DNA from: Agrypnia vestita
Lineage: Eukaryota > Arthropoda > Insecta > Trichoptera > Phryganeidae
Direction: 5' to 3'
DNA length: 64,000 bases
Assembly (NCBI GenBank): GCA_016648135.1
Contig: JADDOH010000323.1
Span: 124,001 to 188,000 of the forward strand
Below the pieces are notes generated by a model. It worked only from the letters and a program-made list of their open reading frames with translations. It was not told the DNA's origin and did no database searches. Of the stretch, positions 11,300-23,459 are shown in pieces (the stretch's first letter is position 1; every line of letters begins with the position of its first letter). Both the position numbers and the translations under genes were made by a program.

Positions 11300-12560
11300 T
11301 TAATATCACTACATACAACAACCACAAAATTATTTACTTACCAACACCTTCACAAAATACTCTTCACATGCGTGTTACTCTAACTAAGAGCCAATATGCA
11401 CTATGTTTCGTATCAAAAACGATTAAGAATTTGTGTAGAGGAGTGAGGAAAACAGATTGAAGTCTATAGGGGGTGTTGACAAATCTTTTGGGTTTTACCT
11501 GATAATTTTTAATCAAACAGAGGGATTAGGACTGTAGGGGAAATTTATTTGATCATTAATTAGGGGAATGTTGTTTTTTATGGCTTTATGAATATGAAAA
11601 ATTCCATATAATAAATTTTAACCCTTTATTATTAGTATTTTATATTTTTATCCCTTATATTTTATTAAAATTATAATTGGACTCTAAGAGTTGATTCGCA
11701 AGTTCGGAGAAGTTATTATTATTTAGGGATCTCATGTGTTCATTTATTTATATATTAAAATCACACCATGTCCTTCCAATATTGCTCGATTGATACGAGT
11801 TGCAAATTAATTGATAAATCCCTGAATTATCTAAAATATTATTTTTATCTTACACACACGGTATAAACACAGATAGTACACAATACATTATATCGTATTA
11901 TGGTTACAGGAAGGTTCCTGCCTGAATTATGAGTAGAAAATGTTCAAGCAACAATACCCTAAAATCAATAGTTGATTTTCTGCAAAACGTTAGACTTTCT
12001 TTAAAGCAACGTACATTTAAATTTAAAATAAAGCAACTTAAAAGATCAATTGCCTCAACATAATTTAACAAAATGATATAAACCTTGTATAAAATATATA
12101 TTTAAAATTTCTGTAATTATTATTGTAATTATTGAAACTAATGAATACTTAATATTTGTTATAAGTTTCTTTAACGGTAATCCAACTTTTCACATAAAAT
12201 GTCAGAGTATTGCAAAAAATAAATTTTGATGTCGCTTACCTTATAAATATTGATATTAATACGAGCATCATTGCTTGAACATTTTTGATTTGTAATTTAT
12301 TCAGAAATCTACTTGCTAGTAATTTTGGACTAGCTCTGTTACATTCTGTTCATATTTTTTATTTTCTTAATCTTAAACAATATTTGAAAAATTCCAGTTT
12401 AAACCAAAAAATGTATAAATATTTAATATTAATATATAGTATTTGGTTTGAACATTTATAATAATATTAAATACTAGAAGCGTGCTGTGAATAAAATTGA
12501 AGCATTACATAAGCTTATATTTTGAAAATAAATACTAAAATTATGTAGATATCTCGCAAT
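11300..12560. other. AT-rich stretch, no gene recognised
   Basis: A roughly 40-base block at 11918-11960 ('cctgcctgaattatgagtag' and 'ttcaagcaac') recurs in diverged form near 26485-26525, so an old repeat is present. Nothing coding is visible. Confidence 0.35.
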
Positions 12561-12579
12561 ATTCCCAACCAAATTATTA

Positions 12580-12948
12580 TTCATCTTTTCAAATTTTAAG
12601 GTCATAAATAAATATGGACAAAGAACATTAAAATATGTCATACCAAAAATATTTAATAAAATCCCATGTCGTGTCAAAATGGATATTAATAAAAAAGGGC
12701 AAAATACAGAATTAATGAATATGTTATTAAATAAAAAAGACTTATTTTGATTTTGGTAATATTTGTATTTTTTCTTGTATTGTTGTATAGTATTGTAGAT
12801 TTGTATTTGAGTTTATAAGATCTATTGTAATTAATTAATATGAATGTATTTCTGGTAAATACAATTTAATTATATATATGTATTGTTGCACCTACAGACA
12901 AATATCAATGTGATGTTTTGTGGGTCTGAGATGTAAAAAAAAAAAAAA
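12580..12948 (+). pseudogene. LINE ORF2 C terminus, 3' UTR and poly(A) tail
   Basis: The plus strand reads NKYGQRTLKYVIPKIFNKIP then, with MLLNKKDL before a stop, the usual end of a jockey/CR1-like LINE ORF2 ('YG.RSL.Y..PK..N.LP ... K..L'). About 230 bp of 3' UTR follows, ending in a 15-16 base A run at about 12933-12948, which is the retrotransposition tail. Upstream coding sequence is too decayed to follow, and stops are present. Further A-rich simple sequence continues to about 13000. Confidence 0.65.
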
Positions 12949-12949
12949 A

Positions 12950-14430
12950 ATTAATAAATAAAAAATAAAAAAATAAAAAAAAATAAAAAATTTATTTTAT
13001 GTTTATTACAAAATTACTATGTACCTAAGATATTGGTATCTGCGGCAATGGAAACTTTCGGTTCAAAAGATTCCGTCTGTTTATCTTTCAAGTGAATCAA
13101 TATTTATTTTAAATTTAATTGAAATACGAGCATTTTTAGAATTTCAAATTCACATTTAAATTAAATAAAATAAATTAAAATTGAATATTTAATTTTTGCT
13201 CACAGCCTGTACCGCAATCATTAACAGCCACGTCACGAGTGTAACCTCTCCCGCACTTGGCAAAAAGACACAGTTTCGTCTGCAAAAAAAAACCTATCAT
13301 TAATATCAATTTCTTAAATCTCAGCTTGTATCTTCGTTATACCTGGAGCCCGAAGCGCGGCCGAAATTCCAAGTCACACGCTAGCGAATGCGACAAGTTA
13401 CGAGGGAAGTGGTTTATGAGGGGGATATTTCATCTTACTTCTCTCAGAAATGTGTCATTCTCCATCAGGTGGAAGGGTGGAGCGTGGAAATCTACCCGCT
13501 GGCCTGCCAAGAATGGGGCTATTAGCCGAAATAAGGTGACAGGCTTTCATGTTAGCTCGAGTTAATAACGATTACGGGCTCGGGAAATCGATGATGTAAT
13601 AAAAGGGAAACGTACGAATTCATCGAAACTGGCGGGAGCATCAACGTAAATGTTGGATTATGAATGATGGATTTATGAAAAGAAGATTTTACAAATTTAA
13701 TGCTGTTATGACCTATTCATTTATTTCCATCGTTTACAGAGGCAGTCTTCTACATATTTATAAAAAAAATGCGAATACTAGTTGTGCCCGACGCGAATTC
13801 CAGAAAATAGGGTAAAATTTACGAGAATAGGGAGGATGATAGCATGAGGATAGAGATGAGACGAATGAACTGTAATTTATGATGAGGAAGGAAACACGGA
13901 TGGAATGCCGAAACTCACCACGAGAGTGTTCCTTCTCAACGTTCGATAAATTAATGATTCTCTTTATAGATCTGAATCTGAAGAAATTTAAACACAATTA
14001 TTGTGAAGACACAAAAGGTCACTTCAAGATGGTAAATTTGATAGATAATTAACATGACACTGGGCTCAACAATAAATTTTTACACTGTTCTCGACAGCAG
14101 GTAGATTACGACTAGTTGATGTTGGCGGATGGCGAGAGAAAGAAAGGAGAAATGGGGTCATGACGTCAAATGCCAAATACGTTTTGAATAGTGCCTAGAA
14201 ATAGGAAAATACCGACCACTTGTGTAATAATCGGGATATATCCTTACCATTTGATAATAAAGCCTACTTTATAGAGTCAAAAAAATTGCGCATAAAAATC
14301 CAGAAGAATCGCACATAATCGAAGGTTTTCGTCTGTCTGGAATAGTCTGAAAGTAACTGGTATGCACCAAAATACTTAGAAAAAACCAGAATTCGAGCGG
14401 CTTTAAATTATTAAGTACACACGTATGACG
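12950..14430. other. No gene recognised; GC-richer patch 13200-13660
   Basis: A 102-codon ATG frame lies at 13257-13565 but has no domain, and its composition (many K, S, W, R) looks non-coding. Much of this patch is unusually GC-rich for the window and is not visibly repeated elsewhere in it. It could be unique host DNA, for example an intronic conserved element. Confidence 0.35.
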
Positions 14431-14436
14431 TGCAGT

Positions 14437-14481
14437 TGCTCGCTGACTGTCACAACAGTGTGTTGTGACAGTCGGCGAACG
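14437..14481. repeat. Long hairpin with 13-bp perfect core
   Basis: GACTGTCACAACA (14445-14457), then GTG, then the exact reverse complement (14461-14473). Pairing extends outward with a few mismatches to about 14437 and 14481. A 3-base loop makes this a near-perfect palindrome, such as joined ends of a small inverted-repeat element. Confidence 0.65.
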
Positions 14482-14631
14482 CCACAGATAAAGCAAAACT
14501 TGAATTCAATGCAAGTATAGGCGACTAAAGTACCAGAGTACTTACGTAAGTTTGGAATATTTTAAATGAGTGAGTAAATCAGTGTGGTGAGAAAAGGTGC
14601 AGCAAAATGTTTCACGGATGGGCAATCTAGA

Positions 14632-14735
14632 ACTAGAATATAAAGTGTTCCACAGACAATTGCAAGATTATCAATGCAAGATATAGTGTGAACTAGGAAA
14701 CAATGCTTCAGGTAAATGTGTATCCAGTGACTTAG
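14632..14735 (+). repeat. Dispersed TATA-containing module, copy 2
   Basis: Has GAATATAAAGTGTTCCACAG, then 'tatagtgtgaact', then 'cttcaggtaaatgtgtatcc' and 'agtgactt', in the same order as the modules at 4425 and 36575. It diverges in the middle. Confidence 0.45.
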
Positions 14736-14739
14736 AATA

Positions 14740-15857
14740 ATTTAAATAAATGTTTAGTTTATTCAAGTGTTTCATTTCGTCTATCAACTCCACGAACCCG
14801 TAATAATCCCCAGTAAAATATATTTTTCCGAAGATAGAGTTTTTTCTAATCGATTTATTTGGAGTAATTCATTTAATGTTCTCATGTAAATTTGTTATAA
14901 AAAACTATCTAGTAGATGAATCTTGAAATGACAAATAAAGCTGCGCATAAATATAAATAAATAAATACGTATCATAACATAACATTTCCAAGATATTTTG
15001 CCTACAGTATAACCGTAATCGCAATATTTATGTCTTTCACGCCACGTGGTGTTCTGAAAACACGTCTTCGCTTAAAAAGGCGTGTTACAAAACGGTACAA
15101 ATATTTATTAGAAGCAAACGTGGTATTATTTTATCTCATAAAGTTTTTTTTTTGCTTTTCTTTTTTAATTTAATATTTGTTTAACATTGGAAATTAGCTC
15201 ACAAAGATAAACTTCTACAAGACATGCTTCTGAAAGAGTTTATTTCTTTTCTGAGTACAACTTCTACTAACGATCTAATCTATAGTTTTATATAGTAGGT
15301 ACATATAATAGATATTAACAATATAACTTCAATTCAAGTCATCTGCAATCTGAGAGATACGTCCACTGTTATATTGCGTACTATTTGTAAAAGTGACATA
15401 TTATATTATTTATGAACAATACTAAAATATATTTTTCATATCCCATGTCTGTCTTACTAGATAAGCCTTTATTACAAGGCAAACAAGGCATATCTTTAAT
15501 TCAAGGAACAAAACAAAATAGACCGATATTATTTGTTTTTAGGTATTGTTTAGTTTTTTTCAAATATAAATAAAAATAAGATGTTGAATTGTTTTAAAAA
15601 ATATTAAAATGTATTGAACAAGAATAAAGAATATGAAAAATTGCCTTATTGAATAAAAGAAAATTTTAAATGTAATGTCGTAATTATTCATGTAAGAAGA
15701 CTTATTAGTACATATTTATATTTTTAAATTCTTTGTGCTTAAATTTAGTAGGAATGTTATTTTGGATTTCTTATTAATTTAAATCTCTCTTTTCATTAGT
15801 GATAAATTTCACTGTTTACAATTTTCTTTTATTCACTCGAACATATAGAAACTAACA
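14740..15857. other. AT-rich stretch, nothing recognised
   Basis: No open frames or element ends recognised. Confidence 0.4.
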
Positions 15858-15985
15858 TTCTTTCACGCCGTTTTCCGTAGAAGTATAGAACGACTGAGAG
15901 TAGAGAATAGAATACCACGCTTCTTATATCCTAGCACACCACTCTTGCCTCATCCACTTTCATCTATTCATGCACGCTCTCAGTC
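15858..15985 (-). pseudogene. Decayed 3' end of the LINE also seen at 52.4 and 61.7 kb
   Basis: 'cacgccgtt..cc' followed by 'gagagta', 'ccacgcttctt', 'ctctt' and 'gcctcat' matches, block by block, the LINE 3' end at 52374-52490 and 61690-61800, with many substitutions. It is an old third copy of the same family in the same orientation. Confidence 0.45.
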
Positions 15986-16571
15986 TGTTTTAGATTTTAT
16001 TAAAACAGATAAAACAAATTTGATTTATCTTGTACAATAACAGCAAAAGAATTTTGTGGTTACATTATTAATATTAATAAAATGTTAATAATCCTAAGTA
16101 TAGCGGATTTTCTTTTTATAAATTTCAAACAATATTTTTATGTGTTATATGTTTTATAAAAAAAATATAAATTTTATAGATGTATTTAAGTAGTACTTTC
16201 GTACTGTGAAGTAAAAAAATAGAAAAATGTAAAATATGTATGTACGGAGAATGGATTTCGTCTATGAGGGATAATTATTTATTAAGATAAATTATAATTT
16301 CATATGTATATTTAATAGATCTGAGAAACATATGCCGTGATAAAAGATACAGAAATTATGAGAAAGAAAATGTGTTTATAAGGACACGCACCCTAGAGTG
16401 CGCGCTTTTATGTCACCGCAAATAAAGATCTTAACGAAAATCAGCGTGTTTTACTGGAGAACTAAGATATAGCATTATTAAAAATAATTTTGATTATATT
16501 TCACTTTAAAAATATACAGGTATCTTTTGTAAAGTCTATGTCTATTATATATAATAAATTATATATAAAAT

Positions 16572-16645
16572 AACAAGGACGGATGGAAAAGTTTGGAAGA
16601 GGCCTATATCCAGCAGTAGAGATGAAGGCTGAAGAAGAAGAAGAT
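16572..16645 (+). pseudogene. LINE 3' terminus with GAA tail
   Basis: Reads DGWKSLEEAYIQQ in one frame, then stop, followed by 'ggctgaagaagaagaagatg'. The DNA phrase 'gaggcctatatccagcag' is the hallmark 3' end of a LINE family widespread in Lepidoptera, usually followed by a trinucleotide tail as here. Only the last 25 codons or so are left. The 64-codon ATG frame over the same bases is a shadow. Confidence 0.65.
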
Positions 16646-16707
16646 GTATATTATGTCTTGGAAAGGACCTTAGATGTTTCTATCAGAGTCCCTTCAAATA
16701 TTTGTGA

Positions 16708-16884
16708 ATGTTCTTACGGTAGAATTGGTGAATGTTGCATTGTATATATGTATTGCGTTGCATTGCATGTAAAGTGATCAATTGGACCAGCTCATGCAGG
16801 TGATAGGCCCTGGGCTATTCTATAAAGATTTCCACGCACGTTTTCCAAATAGTTTACTTCGTCCCTGTGAGACTTATATAATTA
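16708..16884 (-). repeat. 165-bp dispersed repeat, copy 1
   Basis: Reverse complement of the repeat at 31453-31618 and 40030-40187: 'attata.aagtctcacag.gacg', 'ggaaatctttata', 'agcccagggc', 'gagctgg', 'caacgttcaccaattc' and 'gtaagaaca' occur in the same order. No coding capacity. Class unknown; could be a LINE 3' UTR or a SINE body. Confidence 0.6.
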
Positions 16885-19800
16885 TCTTAATATAAACCTA
16901 CTTTATCTGATCATGTTTGGTCTTTCGCGGACGTCCTCGACCAGTTGAATTTAACAATTGCGTCCTATATATTCTTCAATCCCTTCTGCTATTCAAAAAA
17001 TAGTAGGTGTAAATATTTATTAATTAATAATAAACTGGCAAAATGAGCGTTGATATTAAAGTAATTTTGATCCATATATTGAAAATAACTTTACAAAACA
17101 TTTCTGTTTGGATCGGAGGTCACCAAAATACTTGTCAAAACACAAAGATCTGTGACCGTGTGAAAACTAAGGTTGATATATATTTTTTACACGTAACGAT
17201 AGTCTAAAAATATTAAGCAGTGTGAATCATACGATTTGCCGTGGGGATGAATGTTATTTGAATTCAGGTGAAAATATGTTGTCATTAGGGGTGTGTGGGT
17301 TGTTGTGCGTAAGACAATCAGGTTAGCGTAGGAACCACCCACCTCATTCAGAGAATAGCTCATTTATCACCGAATTCCTGAAGCATCTCCCTGAACACTT
17401 CCCAACATTAATAACGTATAACTCATAAAAATACTTTTTTTTTAACAAACAGATCATATTTATGCATTAAAACTATTTTAAAAATTATTAAAAAATATTT
17501 AAATGTACTCAAAGATTTAATTTTTGTAATGCTTAGTATTTTCCTCAATTATTCCTTTATTAAAAGTGATATTCTAAAAATCCTTAAGTAATTAATTTTT
17601 AAAATCGTAGAAGACTTAGAAATCCAAAATTAGCCAATTTCCAAACATACGCCATTTATGAATTTGAGCGTAGACGACACAGCTTTAAGCTCCATACTTT
17701 ACAATAAAAATAACACAAAGTTGCTAAATAATATTATAAAATATTAATTTGTGTTTTTATAAAATTTATTTAACAATACTGCAAGAGGTTCTAATAACCC
17801 AAAAATATTACAGTTTTTGATATCTAAGATTTTGATTTTTGACATATGGTGAATAGAATATGCTTCTATATAATAAATTGGTTTAAATTCAACATAATTG
17901 TAACTACAATTATTATTCCTAACGTTCAGTGTTTTCCAACAATGCATATCCATTTTGATTTTATCGTATCTTTATTTATGCTTTTTGTGTTCTTTTATAT
18001 TTTGTTTTCTTTCTATCATGCTTTTTATTTTTTCATTTTCCCTTTTTACCCACATAAACTGCAGAAAATAGTTATAATGTGAAGTGGTTTATCTAGAACA
18101 GAACTAGTCTAAGTGGGAAATAGCCAGATTATATTCTGAAATATGTGTATATTTTCTGTGAACAAATAAAAATTAATATAATTATTAAACTTATCTAAAA
18201 GGAAATTCAAATAAACATAAACTTTGTGTATATAATAACAATAACAAGAAATTATTTCAACCTTAACTGTAGTGACTGCAAATCCATCGAAATCTTAAAA
18301 AAGCTCTAAGGTTTTTTTTGAAATTTTTGAATCTATCATGAAATATATCGACAAATTCATTGCCAATTCTACATACATATATAGACTAGGAAATCATAAG
18401 GATCGACGTGAGTACCCTTAAACCTAGATTGGCAGGAATTGTAAGGCCTGAGAATTTATTATTTTATCTGGGAATTCTAAATCTATCTATGAAGGAATAT
18501 CAGTTCATTGCATTAAAATAACTTCATGTTTTAAACTTTAAAATATGTTTTACTTTACTTTGTAATACACACACAATATGAGTTATTAAATTACTACTAT
18601 AGTTTCTAGAGAAGCAGTCCCTCTCATCACCAGGTCTAGATAATAACTAACTTAAATACAAAATTTATCAATCTAATCGGATTGGTCAGGGAGGCGCGCT
18701 GTGGGGAAGGGTATTTTTATATAAGTGGACTGAAATGTGATATTATTTATTAATGTGATTTTAGAAATCAATTTTTTAGGATTTTAACGGTTTCCAAACT
18801 CTTCATTATCCATCCTCTTTGAGGAACCGAGTGAAGTAATTTTAATTTGTAACTATCGAAAATACAAATTCATACATGTTCTATGGTCGTCTTCTATTCT
18901 CCGTCTCTGTGAATAAGTGAGGCCAGATACTTAAATGAGTTCCTAAAAATCAACTAGATATCGTGTGTGGGTGTTTGTTGATTAATGTTTTTTTTATAGC
19001 AGTACTATTAACGAAGTTACGAATATTCAAAGTTTTCGACCAGCATCATTTTGAAATAATGATGAAGCTGATTAACTAACTGAACTGAAAAGTCGACAAT
19101 GACGATATTTCATAAAAGTTTGATGGAATAATTTTCTATTAATGACCCAAGAAAATGCGTTGAATTTATCCAGAAGTATGCTTCATAATACTTGTAGGTA
19201 GCATTTCAGTTAAAAATCTACCTAACAAATCAGAGAACCCATCAGCATACAAAATATTAATATGTACCTATAATAATAATATGTAGATATTTTTAGATAG
19301 AAGCCTTAAAATAAATATTCCAAGTATTTGAAGACTCGCCAAGTGCTCTCTTAAGTTAAAAGCTTTTAATGTAGGCATGCGATACTACTGCCAAGACTCT
19401 AAGCTTTAGCTAGAAATATACATTACCTGATCCAATCCATCACATCAAGTGAATGTATTTACATTGTAATGCTATTTCAAGGCAAGCGTTTTTCGTTATG
19501 ATAATTTTATCAACAAGGCTTGTGGAGTATTTCTTCGATGGAAATAAAATTATATTTAAACCAGGTTAATATATTAGTACAAATGTGGTAGAGGAAAATT
19601 AATAATCATGAAATTAGTTTTTAGGAAAAATAATCCGCGCCGGTGTCTGAATAATAGTCAAAGGAGAATCAGCTTTTGAAATGAAATAGGTAGGAGAACA
19701 AAAAATATTTACATTGTTATCACTACTTAGCATCGCAACATTTTTGCACGAAATTATAAAAAATTAATATTTATCAGGTGACAAGACACTTTTTATTAGA

Positions 19801-20570
19801 ATTTTACGAAAAACTAAAGAAAATTTTACCAATTATACATTGTACGTCATTTGGATTAACAGAAACGGTGAATTTATTCATTTTTGATTTTTTTTCTTTT
19901 TTTATTCTTTTTGTGAAAATTTTGGCGTGAAAATATAAAGCTGATAAACAAGTAATTCAATTTTAACGGATTTTAGCCATATGTAGTGTACGATTTACTA
20001 TAGCGTGTCCTTCCTGGAGGATCACCGCAGGAGGTGAACACTGCAGTTAGACTCCCCACTGACTGCCGCTGCTCGAATTGGTTTGCATGGGTTCGTAGAT
20101 TCTGGCACGTTTCACACTCACTTATTGCTTAGTTTCTCAGCCTTATATCTTATGAAATAGATACCCTAGTACATTAAATAACGTAGGGTTGTTTTAAAAA
20201 TTTAAGAATAATACACAAAAAACATTTATAGATCAGCTTGGACTGCATCTTCTTCATGTTGAGGTTACAGATTATGAAAATTTAACCTTATTTTTTAACC
20301 CGTAGATTTCAGTAGATGTAGACTGTTTGATGAAGTAATAGGATGTTTGATAACCTCGTACTTGGTAACATTTAGATGTTTCCTACCCTATACTGTAGCG
20401 ATATTTTAGGTTAGGTTTAAGTTCTTCTTGCGTAAAATTTCAAATGTGCGGCATAGAAATTCCAAAAGTTGCTATTTTATCTTCATTCTTCAATTTTCTA
20501 TATCTTTTATCAACAAATGTGTTCTAAGCGTCTTTTAAATTCATAGTGCTTAATAATAAACTAATTTTAC
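16885..20570. other. AT-rich stretch, no gene recognised
   Basis: Only short chance frames. A hydrophobic 78-codon frame at 17846-18082 is T-rich low-complexity sequence. A slightly GC-richer patch at 19985-20110 has no frame or known motif. Confidence 0.4.
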
Positions 20571-20601
20571 ATAATAATAATAATAATAATAATAATAATA
20601 T
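20571..20601. repeat. (AAT)n microsatellite
   Basis: About ten uninterrupted ATA/AAT units. Confidence 0.9.
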
Positions 20602-20705
20602 GTTTATTCCAGTTATACATAAGACGAAATAGTAAATAAAACTAAAGAAAGAAAAATTTGTTCCGGAAACGAAACAAGGATTTCTCGAAACTTCTGGGTT
20701 GTGTC

Positions 20706-20950
20706 TTCTGAGGTATTATACTGTGTTTTTACGACATTTTTGGCCGACGTTTCGGATCCCATTGTAGGGTACATTATCAAGGCTGATGTTTTTTTGTGAG
20801 TGTTGGTTGTTGTGGTTAAGTATTGGTTAGCAATAAACCACAATACCAACACTTACAACAATACATCAGCCTTGATGATGGACCCTTCAATGGGATCCGA
20901 TACGTCGGTCAGGAAGATCGTAAAAACATGGCATAATACCTCAAAAGACA
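20706..20950. repeat. Palindrome of two inverted hammerhead-like repeat copies
   Basis: Arms 20706-20816 and 20838-20950 are inverted copies of one repeat, separated by about 21 bases. Each arm (right arm on plus, left arm on minus) carries a (C)TTGATGA or TTGATAA box, a GGACCC-type stem with a short loop, its partner GGGATCC, then GAAACGTC (GATACGTC on the right). The order resembles a hammerhead ribozyme core (CUGAUGA, stem II, GAAA, short stem III, GUC), but the first base is T and the stem II closing pair is U/C. Copies of the same repeat lie at 33838-33935 and 40858-40990. Short open frames on both strands are shadows of the palindrome. Confidence 0.6.
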
Positions 20951-21424
20951 AAGACCGGACGATTCAGAGCAGCGGTGAAAACCTACAAACATTCTAAAGA
21001 ACTTCTAGATTAGTTGAGTATCACACAGCGCATTTAGGAGCACGTCAATTTTACATTTGATTTATCCTAATTCTTTTTTGGAGATTCAAAAGCTGAATTA
21101 TGATTTTTTAAATTAATATTAGAATGTCTTTAAAATGGAGCTGTGGTTTTGTGATATTTTTGGCTGATATTCTTTTCTGTCCATGGGTCAAGCAGCATAT
21201 GTTACCAGCACCACATCTATAAACCGAATATCTTTCTACGTTTTTGTTCTCTTCCTTCCCTAACTCAGATCCATACAATTGGGAAGACAATTGTTCTGAC
21301 AATTTTCACTTTAGTGGACCTGGTGATGTAACTGTTACTTATAACGCTTAAATTTATTTAAGTATATGCTTGTAAATATGTAAAAATTCAGCTTGGTTGG
21401 AATTTTACCGAAAAGATTATTTTT

Positions 21425-21660
21425 ACTCCCTTTCTTTTAACTCGTAGCATCTGCTTGTCGGCTTGTCTGCTTGTCTGTCGAAAAAAAATTGGATTGATTT
21501 TTAACCCTTTTCCCACGATCCAATCGAGCTGAAACCTAGCAGGCAGACTCATGGCGACGATGAAAATAATCTATCAAATTTTCGTTTAATTTTTTTTAAT
21601 AATTACAGTATAATTTTGGATTTCCGAAATTTTAATGGTTTTTTCAAATTGGAAACCATA
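21425..21660 (+). mobile_element. ACTCCCTTT-family element, 5' part of copy 3
   Basis: Starts ACTCCCTTTC and follows the family (CTTG-rich repeats, 'gatccaatcgagctgaaacc', 'gcaggcagactcatggcgacg') to about 21660. The family 3' end (GAAAGGGAGT plus conserved tail) appears at 23410-23450. The 1.1-kb mariner at 22221-23336 lies between, so this may be one long family member split by the mariner; the remaining 640 or so bases between the halves are not shared with the short copies. Confidence 0.55.
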
Positions 21661-22220
21661 CAAACGTTCTAGAAAATGAATACAATAACTAATATAATTT
21701 TAAAAAACTTGAAACCATTAAAATTAAAAATATAGGTGCACTCACTTAAAAAATATCAACATCCATACCAGGTTTAAATCAAAACACCAACGTTATATTC
21801 CGTTTGAACCGCAGTCTGAAAGAAAAGATTGATTAGATACTACCAACGGCGCGGCTGATGACGTCACGGAATATTTAATATTTGAATTACTCCGTCGGTG
21901 TTATAGGTAGTTCACTACGAATTTTGAAAATTTATGACAATTGGTTCACAGATGACAGCATCCTTCGGTTTTTGGAAAGAAATCGAATAATAATTTATTT
22001 CTTTTAGATATCTGCTTAGGTTTGAAGAATTCTACATTACTCAAATCTGATTCTGACTATTTTAAATCATTTGACGCTGGAAATTCATAAGATACGACAT
22101 TGCTGATAATTGACTCTATTAAAATCTTGATTAAATTGACTGACAAATGATTTTAGAATTTAATCTTCAAAGCATGAAGTATCTTATCAAAGCTCAAACA
22201 TCTGACATTTTAGCAATATA

Positions 22221-23336
22221 TTAGGTCCTTACATATGAAATTGGCGTTTAGTATGGGAGGAACATAAAGCCGATTTTTTTTTATTATAATATATTTATTT
22301 AATCAAAGTGTGTACCATTGCTATCTATGCACTTTTGCCATCTCATAGGTAAGTTCATCGATCCCTTTACTAAAAAAACCATTCGGACGGGAATCAATAA
22401 AATCTTTGAAGGCGGGTTGGACTGCCCCATCGGAGTTGAATTTTTTCCTTTGCAAGAAGTTATCCAAATTTTGAAAAAAATGGTAATCTGTTGGGGCAAG
22501 GTCTGGAGAGTACGGTGGATGTCTTAGACATTCCGATTGAAGCTCCTCTAATTTGGTAGCCGTCTGTTGTGCAGTGTGTGGTCTAGCGTTATCATGAAGC
22601 AGCAGTGGCCTAGAGCGATTAACCAGCCTCGGTTGTTTAGCAGCTATCTTTTCCATCATGGTTTGCAGTTGCTGACAATAGACATCTGCCGTAATCGTCT
22701 GGCCAGATTTAAGATTTAAAATCCCTTCATTATTGTGCCGGTTGAGTAATGCAACGCAGCAGTCAACGCGCGTTTGTTGATTTGCTTCAATCAATTCGTG
22801 AGGTACCCACCTTTCAAGCTTTTTCACCTTACCAATTTGCTTCAAGTGGATTAAAACAGTTTTATCACTAACACCGCAGCCTGCAGCTAACTCGGATGTG
22901 GTTTGCGATGGATCCGCTTCCACAATAGCCTTCAATTCTTCATTATAAACTTTGGTCTCCGGCCGTCCACGGGGCTTGTTCTGCAGGTCGAAATTTCCAG
23001 AACGAAAACGTTGGAACCAAAAACGCATTGTGTTTTCTTTTGCGGCACCGTCGCCATACACATCATTAATCCTTCGAGCCATTTCTGCAGCACTGGTGCC
23101 ACGGTGGAACTCGTACTCGTAAATAACGCGATATTTCAAGTTTTTCATTTTGTAAACTGAGTGACGCAAAGAAAAAAACAATTGAGGAAAAAACAAATGA
23201 ATTATAATTTTCAAAACACAAATACATGAGTAAATAGCTATATAAATTTGGATTTGGAATTCCTAACCAAAGAGAAGATATTTGAGATCAAATTTGCCAG
23301 TACGGCAAAACACCAATTTCATATGTAAAGACCTAA
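22221..23336 (-). mobile_element. mariner element with internal deletion
   Basis: Bounded by TTAGGTCCTTACATATGAAA-type inverted repeats and flanked by TA on both sides. At 1116 bp it is shorter than the full copy at 58288-59572 (1285 bp), almost entirely because of one 171-bp internal deletion. The right repeat has two substitutions. With both ends present it could be mobilised in trans by an intact transposase. Confidence 0.92.
22299..23148 (-). pseudogene. mariner transposase, deleted and frameshifted
   Basis: Starts at ATG 23146-23148 (MKNLKYR) and keeps the paired HTH region and WVPHEL linker. It has lost residues 146-202 of the 339-residue protein; this in-frame loss removes the first catalytic aspartate in TCDEKW. 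The junction at 22706-22719 retains both copies of a 7-base direct repeat (TTAAATC) that flank the missing piece in the intact copy. The second and third aspartates (LLHDNARPH and PTDYHFF) remain. An extra A near 22342 shifts the last 16 or so residues. It cannot encode an active enzyme. Confidence 0.9.
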
Positions 23337-23409
23337 TATTAAATTCTTGTAAGCTTAGTGTTATATTATATGTTTTAATTCGTTTTTAATTGTTGTTATA
23401 TTTTACAAT

Positions 23410-23455
23410 GAAAGGGAGTATAATAAAAACTTGGTTTTTATGGGTTATTTTTTTT
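23410..23455 (+). mobile_element. ACTCCCTTT-family 3' end (copy 3)
   Basis: GAAAGGGAGT followed by the conserved 'ataataaaaacttggttttt' and 'atgggtta' plus a T run. It has no adjoining 5' part except the one at 21425. Confidence 0.6.
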
Positions 23456-23459
23456 TTCC

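Noticed and set aside
13257..13565. 102-codon ATG frame
   Set aside because: No domain, poor codon use and no flanking gene signals; treated as chance in a GC-richer patch.
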